Origin: Nageia nagi
Taxonomy: Eukaryota > Pinophyta
Length of the DNA: 64,000 nt
NCBI GenBank assembly: GCA_050084985.1
Contig: JBITNC010000001.1
Span: forward strand, 124,124,001 to 124,188,000
Direction of reading: 5' to 3'
Shown here: positions 33,054 through 42,555 of the stretch, one piece after another
Position numbering within the stretch: the stretch's first letter is position 1
Layout: each line of letters begins with the position of its first letter
Program-made: the position numbers and the translations under genes
Notes under the pieces: model-generated
The model's input: only the letters and a program-made list of their open reading frames with translations
What the model was told of the DNA's origin: nothing
The model's database searches: none

Positions 33054-33900
33054 TGTTGCAATGAAAATTGAGCTGGAATATAGAATAAAATAAAATACAA
33101 TTATTCTTCAATCTTCATTGAACCTCAAATTATATAAAATAGATAGACATGTTGTAATTGCAAAATGATATTCAATCTCAGTTCAAACTACAATTTGCCC
33201 TTAGAAGGGACTTTTACAAATGCTATGTGCCAAAATAAAGAGTATTAAATCTTCATTATTTTTGAGTTGCTTGCTTCTTCCCTTGATATGAGCAACCTGT
33301 AAATCCTACACACATGCAAAAGACAATAACATCAAAGCATCTATGTATGACAAGTATTAAAATGAAACTAGCATAAAACAATAAAATGTATAAGCTCACA
33401 AGATTTTGGTAGCATTACCCTACTTCAAAATTGGGTTCAATTCCTCCCTTTTTGCTTTGTATTGGCTAGTATTTATAGATTTTGGATGGGATATTCAAAG
33501 ACTGGAAAGAGGAAGTGAAAAGCCACCGTAGGTCGTAACTGACCCCCTCTATCCACCTCATCTTGGAGAAACAAAGTGTTCCAACTTTCCCTTGTCATTT
33601 TGGCTTCTATTCGGCTATTACAGAGTCACCGGTGTTTGGAATACAAACATCGATGACTGGATCAAAATGCCAACGTTTCAAGGTGAACGCCGATGACTTG
33701 TTAACAGTTTTATAACAATATTAAAATGACTGCCAAATAGTCAATTTTTATCGAAAAGGGGTCATGTGACCACTCATTTTGCATGTAGTCGATGAGAGCT
33801 ATCTAATAATGAAGTTTTCAAGCTTATTTGAGGCTTGTATAAAGAGTTATGATTAGTTTAATGTTTACTAGTTAAAGAGGGACATTTTTAGGTGTCTACA
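33054..33900 (-). repeat. nested element 5' LTR (847 bp)
   Basis: Plus-strand text TGTTGCAATGAAA ... AGGTGTCTACA; identical in length to 21,689-22,535. Minus-strand TATA box CTATAAATA at 33,470-33,478, at the same offset as in the partner. Most differences from the partner fall in 33,565-33,710. Confidence 0.95.
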
Positions 33901-33905
33901 CATTT
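33901..33905. repeat. target-site duplication CATTT, right copy
   Basis: Immediately after the terminal CA of the nested element; partner at 21,684-21,688. Confidence 0.95.
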
Positions 33906-33938
33906 TGATGAATATAGAAGAACATTTTGGTTCTCTCA
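33906..33938 (+). repeat. copia 5' LTR, right part (33 bp)
   Basis: TGATGAATATAGAAG ... GGTTCTCTCA equals the last 33 bp of the 3' LTR (37,642-37,674). With 21,437-21,688 it rebuilds the full 285 bp. Confidence 0.92.
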
Positions 33939-33940
33939 AC

Positions 33941-33952
33941 TGGTATCAGAGC
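33941..33952 (+). promoter_or_regulatory. copia primer-binding site (initiator tRNA-Met)
   Basis: TGGTATCAGAGC two bases after the LTR end is the classic plant copia primer site, complementary to the 3' end of initiator tRNA-Met. A second copy with GAGA at its end follows the 3' LTR at 37,677. Confidence 0.9.
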
Positions 33953-35515
33953 TGAATCAATCATAGGGTCAGAGTGGGTGAAGTCTTGAAGGATCTTATC
34001 AAGCTCCTCAAGGACTATCATCAAAGTTATTGAGCTTGTGGATGCATTGTAAAGAATTTATCAAATTCTTACAAGTGTGAGATCCAAAGCCTCTGAAAAA
34101 TTTTAGACAAGGCTATGCATATGTGGAGCTATACATTCTGCTAGTGAAGGCTGCATGATCTGAAATGGACATTTAGGAGGCATATGATTATGCTGAAGAT
34201 CGCCAAACCTGCAAAGAGCTGAGATGCAAGAGAGGAGAATCGATCTAGTTTTTCACACATTTGGTGACGTGAGCAGAGGAGACATGCATTGCTATGAGGC
34301 TCATGTGAAGAGTCGCACGCTGTGATGCTCATGTGAGGAGTATTTTTAGCTCATGATGTAGCATGAGGAGAAGGGATGTGAACCAATCCCTCCCTATAGT
34401 GCATGCATTGAGGACATTGGGAAACATGAACTGATCTAGTCTTATGACCTGTATGGAGGAGTCACGTGAACTAATCTAGTTTTGTGACCTGCTAAGGGAG
34501 GAACATTGCTAGAGGATGTGAGTGAAGCTCTCACATGAGGAGATGTATGTGAAGGTAGCACGAAGGAGATGTACATTGCGAAAGAAAGTAAAGAAGATTA
34601 TGTTATTTCAAAAGTGCAGAGATAAAGTGCTACCATAGTAAAGGTCTGAGGAGAATGTGAGGTCTATAGACCAATGAAGTTTGCTTGTGGCATGAGCAGA
34701 TCTATCATTCAATTTCATCATTTCAAAAATGGAGAATGTTGGTGATGCAAAGTAATTGTGTTGTGGTAGTGAGTACCATGATAGACCTGTATACATCAAT
34801 GGATGCTATGAAAGGTGGATTGTTGTGTTAGATCTACCCATAAGCGTTAAAAGTTTGATAAGAATCGCTCATTCTGGAGAGAAACTTGATTCTATTGTAG
34901 TCGGCCATTACAGAAGGTAGGAACCTATGTTATTGACCAAGGAGGGTATGCACTGGTAAAGAGATCTACATTGTATTGTGTGTAGAAATTTGTTATTACT
35001 ATGATGTACATCCATATAGCTGGCTTGTTCATTGAAAAGAAGACTACTCTCTATTGTAGAAGAGCTATCTGTTGTAGAAGAGCCTGACCGTTCATTGCAA
35101 AGTTTGAGATCTAAGTTTGCATGTATAAAAGAGATCCATGCATACAAGGAGCTCTGTGGTACCTAGATCTGTCCATTGCATAAAGCATAGTTATATTAAG
35201 AAGAAAGGCTTTGGTAGATCTAGAAAATAAGCTCGATGGTGAGTGATCGTTAGTAAATTGCTAGTGATCCAAGAAAAATTACCAGCATTTCCTGTGAAAT
35301 CACCAGCAATCGTGAAGTTTGTTACTACCGAGTAAAAATGTGTGCAAGCCTGGAAAAATCAGTCAACTTGCAATGCATGTCTCTTTTGATATATTGCTCA
35401 TTTTCAAGTGAAATTTGGACTAAAGATAGATATGGATGTGTAGAACATCTTGTAAAAATTTCAGCTCATTTGGATAAGTTTAAGCCATCCATTTTATGAC
35501 TGTCTAATCAAAGGT
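33953..35515 (+). other. copia element leader
   Basis: About 1.56 kb without a convincing coding frame in either strand. Local repeats are seen around 34,260-34,560 (GCTCATGTGA, GAACTGATCTAGTCTTATGACC and GAACTAATCTAGTTTTGTGACC). The first 95 bp recur at 37,675-37,768. Confidence 0.6.
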
Positions 35516-35974
35516 TTGTTCAGTAAAAATTATTTTTCTGAAATGGACACCATGTTTGAAAACTTGGAGGTACCCAAGTTTGATGGACAAAATTATGCTT
35601 GGTGGAGCATAATAATGAAGACCTTGCTTAAGGCTAAGGACCTTTGGAGCATTATAGAAGATGGGTATGATGAACCTCCATCTTGGAAATCTCTTGAAGG
35701 AGAGGAGAAAAGAGAAAAGAAGGAAAAGCAATATCAAAATTGCTTAGCTCTCATGGACTTGAGAAAAGCCATGAAAGAGAATGTTTTTCCCATCATTGCT
35801 AATTGTAAATCAGCTTCTATTGCATGGAAGGTTTTGAAAGATGTTTTTGATGTTAATGAATATGAAGCTTGTGTGAACAAGGAGGAACCTTGTTCTTTTG
35901 GTGAAGGCTCATGGGAAGAGCCATGTTTTAAAGATCCTTTTGAAGGATTTTTTGAAGACATGTCTTATGAATAA
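35516..35974 (+). CDS. copia gag-like protein, N-terminal part
   Basis: Residues 10-50 read MDTMFENLEVPKFDGQNYAW, then WSIIMKTLLKAKDLWSIIED, the N-terminal gag signature of plant copia elements (DUF4219/UBN2 type: FDGxNYxxW followed by the amphipathic MxxLLKAxDLW helix). Residues about 85-125 (LMDLRKAMKENVFPIIANCK, then SASIAWKVLKDVFDVNE) continue the UBN2 domain. The Met of MDTMF at 35,543 is the likelier start. UBN2 is cut short at about 125 residues and joins an acidic segment (EACVNKEEPCSFGEGSWEEP). The stop TAA at 35,972 is followed in the same frame by the next ORF, so the two were one protein. Gag would form the particle. No zinc knuckle is present. Confidence 0.75.
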   Translation: MFSKNYFSEMDTMFENLEVPKFDGQNYAWWSIIMKTLLKAKDLWSIIEDGYDEPPSWKSLEGEEKREKKEKQYQNCLALMDLRKAMKENVFPIIANCKSASIAWKVLKDVFDVNEYEACVNKEEPCSFGEGSWEEPCFKDPFEGFFEDMSYE

Positions 35975-35977
35975 GGC

Positions 35978-37129
35978 ATGCATGATGATGAGTTCTTTCT
36001 TGAAGAAGAAGATGAGGAGGAGTCAACCCAATGTTGGCAAGAGTTCTTTTTTGATAAAGAACAAGATGATGACACACTCAAGGAGGAGTGTTCCATGGCT
36101 GAAAACTACTCACATGGAGTAGATGAAACTCACTCACATGGAGTGAATGAAGACAAGGCTCAAATCATATGTGATGATGATTCCATTGCTCAAGTTGATG
36201 GTGAAGACACCCAATGTGAATATCACCAAGAAGAAACTCTCAAGGAGGAGAGTGTATGTGAGAATCTTCTTCTTGTTGAGAAGAGAGGAGAAGATGAGGA
36301 ATGCTTCATATTGGAGGCACATGATGATTGTATTATGAAGAAAATATGGGATGATGATCTTAGAGAGGTCATTGATGAAGAAGAAATGGAGGCTATAAAC
36401 TCCATGTTCATGCAAGAAGATCACTCACTAAGAGTGAATGACAAAGTATATCTCAAGGAGGAGAGAAAGAATAGTGAGATAGTACTTTGTGAAGAAGAAA
36501 AAAATACAAAGGAGATCACCATTGGAGGTAAAAGATATTTTTATACTAATGATTTGTTTCGTGAAAATAGGTTGAAGAATCCTCAAGTTGAAATAACTTT
36601 GGAGGAAACATGCTATGAAGATGATTTCATGGAAGAAACCTTGAAGGAGAGTATTCCTTTAGTGAAGAAAATGATGGTAAAATTGGGTCATTTGGACTCA
36701 AATGATTTCTTTTGTTATACTCCTTGGAAGGAGGAAAGTGATGTAATTTATGTGAATGAAAATCATTTCATGGTTGTACAATGTGTGAAAAAGAGTGATC
36801 ATTTGTGTGAGGAGCAACTCAAAGTTGCATATGTAATTAGCCAATGTGTGGCCATGTATTGTCTCAAAGTGTGTGTAGACATTTGTGAAAGAGTAGTGTG
36901 GTATAATGATTATTGTGAAATGATGAGAACATACTCATGTGGAGTATTCTATGATGTAATGAATGCAAGAGCAAATGACTACTTGCAAACATGGTTTAAA
37001 CACCATATAAAAAATGAGAGAGAGATGAAAGAATGGTTCAAACACCATTGTGAGAGAGATTGGTTCTTGAAAACCAATACTTATAGCATTGATGGAATGC
37101 CACTACAAGAATGGTTTAAGGACCATTAA
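35978..37129 (+). CDS. acidic ORF fused downstream of copia gag, unknown function
   Basis: 383 codons, in frame with the gag ORF across a single TAA. The first half is very acidic and Cys-containing (DDEFFLEEEDEEESTQCWQE; two YSHGVDETH / HSHGVNEDK repeats at about residues 44-58). The second half is richer in Cys, Tyr and Trp, ending in repeats around WFKHH: LQTWFKHHIKNEREMKEWFK, then HHCERDW, then MPLQEWFKDH. No protease D-S/T-G, integrase HHCC/DDE or RT YxDD motif is present. The base composition and the long intact frame argue it was under coding constraint recently. It occupies the space of pol in an autonomous copia. I do not recognise the family. Confidence 0.65.
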   Translation: MHDDEFFLEEEDEEESTQCWQEFFFDKEQDDDTLKEECSMAENYSHGVDETHSHGVNEDKAQIICDDDSIAQVDGEDTQCEYHQEETLKEESVCENLLLVEKRGEDEECFILEAHDDCIMKKIWDDDLREVIDEEEMEAINSMFMQEDHSLRVNDKVYLKEERKNSEIVLCEEEKNTKEITIGGKRYFYTNDLFRENRLKNPQVEITLEETCYEDDFMEETLKESIPLVKKMMVKLGHLDSNDFFCYTPWKEESDVIYVNENHFMVVQCVKKSDHLCEEQLKVAYVISQCVAMYCLKVCVDICERVVWYNDYCEMMRTYSCGVFYDVMNARANDYLQTWFKHHIKNEREMKEWFKHHCERDWFLKTNTYSIDGMPLQEWFKDH

Positions 37130-37144
37130 GAAGAGAGAATATGG

Positions 37145-37351
37145 TTGTTGAATACCATAAAGAATTTTGTTCAAATGGGAGCAAATTACCAAAAAGCACT
37201 CAATCATGGAGGAGCAACATCAACAATGGAGGAGATCCCACTTAGAGAGTGGAAGGAGTGCCACCACTTATTTCTTGAAAATTTTGATTTTATTTTGTAT
37301 GATTGGAGGAAACAAAAAAGGTTATGTTTCTTCCAACTTTGTGATGCTTAA
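37145..37351 (+). pseudogene. in-frame C-terminal continuation of acidic ORF
   Basis: Same frame as 35,978-37,129, separated by a TAA and five codons. It reads MLNTIKNFVQMGANYQKALN, then TSTMEEIPLREWKECHHLFL, repeating the IPLxEW pattern of MPLQEWFKDH upstream. The whole frame 35,543-37,351 would be about 600 codons with two stops. It ends 28 bp before the polypurine tract, as a final ORF should. Confidence 0.55.
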
Positions 37352-37378
37352 GAACTCTTGCATGAGTTACTTAGCATC

Positions 37379-37389
37379 AAAGGGGAGAA
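37379..37389 (+). promoter_or_regulatory. copia polypurine tract
   Basis: AAAGGGGAGAA directly before the 3' LTR start TGTTGGAATT. Confidence 0.88.
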
Positions 37390-37674
37390 TGTTGGAATTA
37401 TACCCTACATATCCCTAAGTCCTAAGTTATTAGAATTAATTAATTAGGAATAAAGTATTTCCATAAGTATCTAGGTCTAAGTATTTATTTGTTTATTGTT
37501 ATAACAAGTAATTTGTCATGTAGTGATCTAAGGGTGATACGTATAGTGTGAGTTGTTTATTTTGGTAATGAGAATATTATTCTCAACTTATTATCTTGTC
37601 TTGTAATGGCTTTCTTAAGCCTATAAATATGTAACTCATTTTGATGAATATAGAAGAACATTTTGGTTCTCTCA
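37390..37674 (+). repeat. copia 3' LTR (285 bp)
   Basis: TGTTGGAATT ... GGTTCTCTCA. It holds the uninterrupted target of the nested element (CATTTTGATG near 37,637) and a TATA box at 37,622-37,629. Unusually it is followed by a primer site and leader instead of flanking DNA. Confidence 0.92.
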
Positions 37675-37768
37675 ATTGGTATCAGAGATGAATCAATCAT
37701 AGGGTTAGAGTGGGTGAAGTCTTGAAGGATCTTATCAAGCTCCTCAAGGACTATCATCAGAGTTATTG
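37675..37768 (+). repeat. duplicate copia primer site and leader start
   Basis: TTGGTATCAGAGATGAATCA and the following bases to GTTATTGA match 33,940-34,034 with few changes. A leader after a 3' LTR implies a tandem LTR-internal-LTR-internal arrangement that was then cut at 37,768. Confidence 0.88.
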
Positions 37769-38360
37769 AATATTCAAAATGTTGTAATGCTATGTTCAGT
37801 TAAGTTACCCAATATGACCAAAATGTTCTTCTATATTCATCAAAATGAGTTACATATTTATAGGCTTAAGAAAGCCATTACAAGACAAGATAATAAGTTG
37901 AGAATAATATTCTCATGACCAAAATAAACAACTCACACTATACGTATCACCATTAGATCACTACATGACAAATTACTTGTTATAACAATAAACAAATAAA
38001 TACTTAGACCTAGATACTTAGGGAAATACTTTAGTCCTAATTAATTAATCCTAATAACTTAGGACTTAGAGATATGTAGGGTATAATTCTAACATTATCC
38101 CCTTTGATGCTAACAATGATGCTTTTATGTTGCATATCTTTCCTATGACACTTACTGGATAAGCAATGGATTGGTACAATAACTTAACTAAACATAGCAT
38201 TACAACATATGAATAATTGGGTAACTTGTTCTTATTCTCAACTTATGACCAAAATGTTGTAATGCTATGTTCATCAACTTATTATCAACTTATTGAATAT
38301 TCATCAAAATGTTCAATAATTCTCAACTTATTCTCAACTTATTGAATATTCAAAATGTTG
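37769..38360. repeat. fold-back mosaic of copia LTR and Tat-A gag fragments
   Basis: Successive pieces: 37,778-37,815 reverse-orientation Tat-A gag (ATGTTGTAATGCTATGTTCA); 37,817-38,094 an inverted copia LTR ending TTCTAACA; 38,095-38,113 inverted copia polypurine tract and terminal internal bases; about 38,110-38,235 forward gag; then 38,236-38,360 a shuffle of short shards (TTCTCAACTTAT, CAACTTATTGAATATTC, CAAAATGTTGTAATGCTATG) in repeated order. The forward gag piece is an inverted repeat of 38,355-38,460. At the 38,110 junction copia and gag share CTAA. Confidence 0.85.
37817..38094 (-). repeat. inverted copia LTR (about 278 bp, end truncated)
   Basis: Reverse complement of the 285-bp LTR, lacking its last seven or so bases (TTCTCTCA side). 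Read on the minus strand it starts TGTTAGAATTATACCC and is preceded by a polypurine-like CAAAGGGGATAA, so it is a 3' LTR end in reverse orientation. Confidence 0.88.
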
Positions 38361-38650
38361 TAATGCTATGTTCAGTTAAGTTATTGTACCAATCCATTAC
38401 TTATCCAGTAAGTGTCATAGGAAAGATATGCAACATAAAAGCATCATTGTTAGAAATTACATAACTTGAATATTTGAAGCATATTAGATGCTCTTTAGAA
38501 TTATTCTTTCCTTTGAAAGATTCAATTTTTGAAATTTCAAATTTGAAAGGGATATCCATCTTAGGAACACTTGGGTGTATGGGCTCATTACAAATTATTT
38601 CATAAGAGAATTTATGCTTGTTTTGTTAGCATAACATCCTTTCAATTTTT
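38361..38650 (-). pseudogene. Tat-A gag core, N-terminal half
   Basis: The minus strand reads NEPIHPSVPKMDIPFKFEIS, IESFKGKNNSKEHLICFKYS, SYVISNNDAFMLHIFPMTLT, then stop, VMDWYNNLTEHSITT. This is the part of the gag core missing from the fragment at 21,436. The reading frame ends in the fold-back mosaic. Confidence 0.8.
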
Positions 38651-39956
38651 ATTAACATTTCATCAAAGTCATTAGTTGGTTGCATATGCAAAACAAGATA
38701 TTTATTACCCGTATTACCTTCCCTTTGTTCATTTGTTGAAAATGATTAGTAACTTTTCTTTAAAGGTGTTTGATCACCATAATAATTTTTATTATGTGGT
38801 GGAGTAGTGGAGGAGGTTGATATGGAGGCAACTATTGTTTCCCTTGTTGATATAAAGGTGTAGGAGCATGATGTTTTTGAACCTCATCTCTAGGCCAAGG
38901 TAAAGGGGTCTTTGAGGTTGTTGTTTCTCATGTGATACCTCCCTTTTTCTAGGTAAGTGAAGGTTTTGATTTTTATAGTTTTATGGCCTTGGGGTGACAA
39001 GGATCTTGCTATAGATTGCAACTTCCTATTATACACTATTTTTTTATTAGGTATATTCTAAATTTAAATTTGAACCTATTATTTGTTATATTTACCTATT
39101 GGTATTTTAATTTGATATGCATGAAATACAGGCTATGTTTGTAAATATGGATTTTACCTTGATCTTGTAGGTTGATTTGGTTTATGTATATCTAGATTAT
39201 ATAGAATAATTTGTTGGTTTCTTTTAAGCTTTTCTTGATTTTGATTTGTTCTAGACACATACGATAGTATCTCTTCTAACTTATACCTTAAAGGATCAAT
39301 ATTTCCTTTATGTATTTATTTGGAAATTCCATAACTAGTATTAGGGGTAGTATAGGTAGTACTAGGATCCATGTAACTCATAATAGAATAAGATTAAGTA
39401 GTACTAGGGGCAGGTGTATTTTTTTCAAAACATGATAAGCATCACTATACACCCTAGCATGGCTTCTTGATTTAGGCATTGAAGTAGCTATATGTATCAA
39501 AATACTATCATCGAATTCATTCATCCTTCTAGATATGGTGGAAGGGGTATAATCATCCCATATTATATAGGATTGAATAAGACATCCATATGGTATATAA
39601 CACATAACATGATCATACTTAGGTTTAAAAGGATATTTTTGTAATATGACATAAAACAAATGCATTTGTGATGGGGTAACAGTCCTTAAAATAACTTCTT
39701 CCTCATTACCTATTGGTGTATCTTATGCTAGATAATTTAAATATATCAAAAGACTATGAGCATGAGAAGAATGAAAAATCCTTAATTATGTTAAATGTTG
39801 TCTTACTTCATTCAAGGCATCCTCTATTTCTCGACTTCCTCTTCTTGATATGTCTCTTCTAGATCTATGAGACCTATAACTAGGTTGTCACTTTTGGTAG
39901 GTTTCATCATAGGGATCTTGTTGTTGATGAGCTATTTAAGAATCAATATTCACCAT
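38651..39956 (-). pseudogene. Tat-A polyprotein N-terminal extension
   Basis: ATG at 39,956 gives MVNIDS, stop, IAHQQQDPYD, then SRRDISRRGSREIEDALNEV and, in the open piece 39,665-39,378, FKPKYDHVMCYIPYGCLIQS, WDDYTPSTISRRMNEFDDSI and PKSRSHARVYSDAYHVLKK. It aligns along its length with Tat-B 943-1,600, including the start codon. From about 39,380 to 38,651 it is a decayed Gln/Asn-rich linker. Confidence 0.65.
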
Positions 39957-41849
39957 TCTCTTTTGTTTTTTGGGACCTTGAAATTTTTAGCTTTGTTTTT
40001 GTTTTATTCTAAATAAAAAATTAAAGAAAATGCACATCATTCATAGCAATTATATTTTTATTTTTGATTTATATTATCGACAAAATAAACAAATGCATAA
40101 ACAACCTATTTATAAACTCACCTTTTTGGTGTGATTATTTTATCTAATTTTGTTGATAAATTAAATTATTTTTTCTTAATGAATGATGTGAATGATTTAT
40201 TTTACTTTTATTAATTTTCCTATGTTGTGTTTTCTAATCAAGTGTTTAAACAAGGGTAGGCTAGAATCATATAGGTAATCTATGGTGAAGTATCATATTG
40301 GTACTTAAGGTGGTCTCCTTATTACCATAGGTCTTGTGGAGTGCCACTGAAGACTATCTTGATAGTGGAATCCAAGAATAGTCTCTTTATTTATAGTTTC
40401 CCAACAAAAAGTGATGAATTTTATCCTAGAACCTAATATTCATCTCTAAGTTTGGCTCTACAACTTATGGTGTGGTTAGTGGGTACACAAGAATTATAGA
40501 ATCAATGGTTGGTCATCACCTCTAACTCATTGATGTTTATTTGTAGAAGGTATTATGCATATATATTTAAATAAAAGAACTCATGATAACTACAACCCAA
40601 CCTAGCATACATATCCTTTGATTATATTTTATTTAATATGAAACAAATAGTGTTTTAATTAATGAGTCTTAATCTAACCCATGAGATTACCACTTTTAGT
40701 ATGATTCTTTAATTGCAAATTAATGAGATTTTAGTTACTCCTTCTAAGTGTAGAAGTAATTAGGTGAAGTTCATTTACCACTTCTTACTAATTACATCTA
40801 CCTTTGAACTCCTTTTGGAGAGGTAAAATGAGACATTTAAGAAGCCATATAGGTGAATGTAAATTACCTTAAATGAGATTTTTTAACTCCTCTTCGAGTC
40901 ACAATCCTTTGACCTCCTTTTAGATTGGTAAAACAAACATGAAGAGTTTTATGTGAAATGAATTTTCTTAAATGAGATTATTTAACTCCTCTTCAAGTTA
41001 CCATACTTCAACCTCCTTTCAAAGTGATGAGGTAGACAAGAAGAGTATTAATGTGAAGGTAAATACCCACCTAATAAATTAACCAATTTAATATGTTTTA
41101 ATCTACCTTAACCCCAATAAATTAACCTTATATTTATTCTATTCTTAATGAATGTTAATTCCTTCTTCTGAGTGCAAAAGTAATTTAATGAGAGTTCATT
41201 ACCAATATTAATGATATGAAGTAAGAAAAAGAAAAATGGTTTATTTACTCTTTTCCTATTGTACCCATTTTGATCACCTAAGATCACCTTTCGATGCAAA
41301 GGGGCAGTATAAGTGGGTGTGATGGAAAAATTTAGGTGAGTTTGTTAGTTCACTTGCAAAATAAACAAAGATAAGTAAAATTCATACAATTTACTTAAAT
41401 AAAGTAAAATAATACATGTTTACCTAAGCACTCATCTACCCTTCCTATATGCAATATAGGCTAAGAGATCATAGAAAAGGGGTTCATTTACATTTTTCAT
41501 TTAGTGCCTAAGTTATGCTTTTAGAAGTGATAAAAGTTGAAAAGCATACCCTCTATATTCAGTCATTGGTGTTTTCACATTTAAACGTATAATCTTTGGC
41601 ATTTAGTCCTAATTGCTAGCATTCTAGTCCAATCGTTGGTGATTACACACAATCACTAACACCTCAATAATAGTCATTGGCATCTGATAATAATAATTGA
41701 TGATCACATATAAATAATATAAAAAATAACAAATATAAAACAACATGAATTTATTAGCAATACCATTAAAAACAATAAACCAAAATTAAAAATTAAAAAA
41801 ATAGGAAACACCCCCTACATCTCATTTTTTATGCAACTTACATGTGAGG
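39957..41849 (-). other. Tat-A leader
   Basis: Non-coding. It contains CCTTTGAACTCC/CCTTTGACCTCC units near 40,801, 40,906 and 41,007, the hairpin CTTCTAAGTGTAGAAG (40,741-40,756), the GATCACCTAAGATCACC motif (41,272 on) and GTCATTGGTGTTTT-like 20-bp units (about 41,565-41,705). These parallel the nested element's leader unit by unit and Tat-B's bases 1-940 in part. Confidence 0.65.
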
Positions 41850-41867
41850 GCCCTCCTTCTAGCACCA
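41850..41867 (-). promoter_or_regulatory. Tat-A primer-binding site
   Basis: TGGTGCTAGAAGGAGGGC on the minus strand, separated from the LTR by two bases; same sequence as the nested element's site at 33,033-33,050. Confidence 0.7.
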
Positions 41868-41869
41868 AA

Positions 41870-42555
41870 TGTATACCTAAAAAATAGCCTTGTAAGCATG
41901 CAAAACAAGATGTGTTACAACCAACAAAACTCTTTATTGATCTTTGGTATAAACCTCAATAATGAGTTTACAACAAAAAATCTCATATCAATTTGTGATG
42001 TATAATAGTGCCTTATATAGTAAGGGCTTTAGATTATAGTGTTGGGAGATATATGCTCCCTTGGACCTCCTTTGTATGGTTGTTTCAATGTCTACAAGCC
42101 TTTAATAGTATCTTCAAAACCTACAAGAAATGTTGGTGATGACCTTTGATTGCTTAGTCTTCTTCTACTCAAAGTAGCTACCATGCACTTCAAAATCTTA
42201 CACACATACAAAAAAGAAACATATCAAACATACCTACTCATAAAGCTAAAATGCATGAAAATATAATGAAATACAAATATTAAAGCATAGAAAAATGTAA
42301 TGTATTTACTCACTAAAATTCTAAATGTATTCTAGCAAAGTAAGGTTGCAAATAATTGAGTCCCCTTCTTAGGAGAAGCTTTAATTTATATAGTCTTGGG
42401 GTGGCCAAGGTTACTATTTTGGAGGCAAGGACTGGATTAGAAAGCTCATATAGCCTTTTGATAGGTTTTATCCATGTGGGGAAGGCTTCGGATCAAGGAT
42501 GAGTCATCCATGATCTGCTGGTTTGTTTTCTTAGGCACCTTAATTTTTCCATTTT
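41870..42555 (-). repeat. Tat-A 5' LTR, truncated
   Basis: Minus-strand text ends ...GGTATACA at 41,870. It aligns with Tat-B LTR 14,210-14,839 (shared AATAGAAAAATTAGGCACC-like block near 42,545, ATCAATAAA and GCATGCTT). The first 170 or so bases of the LTR (TGTAGACACC side) are missing beyond about 42,555. A minus-strand TATA box CTATATAAAT is at 42,384-42,393. Confidence 0.75.

Larger units (their letters stand above)
21689..33900 (-). mobile_element. complete nested gypsy derivative with gag-protease only (12,212 bp)
   Basis: Two 847-bp LTRs (TG...CA) and a perfect CATTT target duplication delimit it. Orientation is minus: the polypurine tract adjoins the left LTR, the primer site adjoins the right LTR, and gag runs right to left. 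Coding is limited to a gag-protease frame (30,880 to 26,933). The 4.4 kb to the left has no RT, RNase H or integrase similarity. LTR start, polypurine tract, primer site, leader and gag all resemble Tat-A and Tat-B, so this is a large derivative of the same broad group mobilised by a helper. By hand the LTRs differ at about 33 positions, most of them in one 145-bp patch. Confidence 0.92.
21437..37674 (+). mobile_element. non-autonomous Ty1/copia element with gag-like ORF (TR-GAG type)
   Basis: Without the nested insertion it is about 4.0 kb: two 285-bp LTRs, a methionine-initiator-tRNA primer site (TGGTATCAGAGC), a 1.6 kb leader, one long frame with a copia gag-like start, and a polypurine tract. 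There is no protease, integrase, RT or RNase H, so it must have moved with enzymes of a helper. Terminal-repeat elements that carry only a gag domain are known in plants as TR-GAGs. The 5' LTR is split by a 12.2 kb insertion. By hand the two LTRs differ at about 7 of 285 positions. Confidence 0.8.
38360..42555 (-). mobile_element. Tat-A, 5' part of the host element
   Basis: Right to left on the minus strand: partial 5' LTR (42,555-41,870), primer site, leader, polyprotein start at 39,956, and gag to about 38,360, where the fold-back begins. The gag stops about where the 21,436 fragment resumes. LTR, leader and polyprotein start align with Tat-B. Confidence 0.8.

Noticed and set aside
35734-35961. 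Minus-strand open frames at 35,734-35,961, 36,134-36,424 and 36,223-36,411
   Set aside because: They are antisense to the copia gag/acidic ORF frame and have compositions expected of its shadow.
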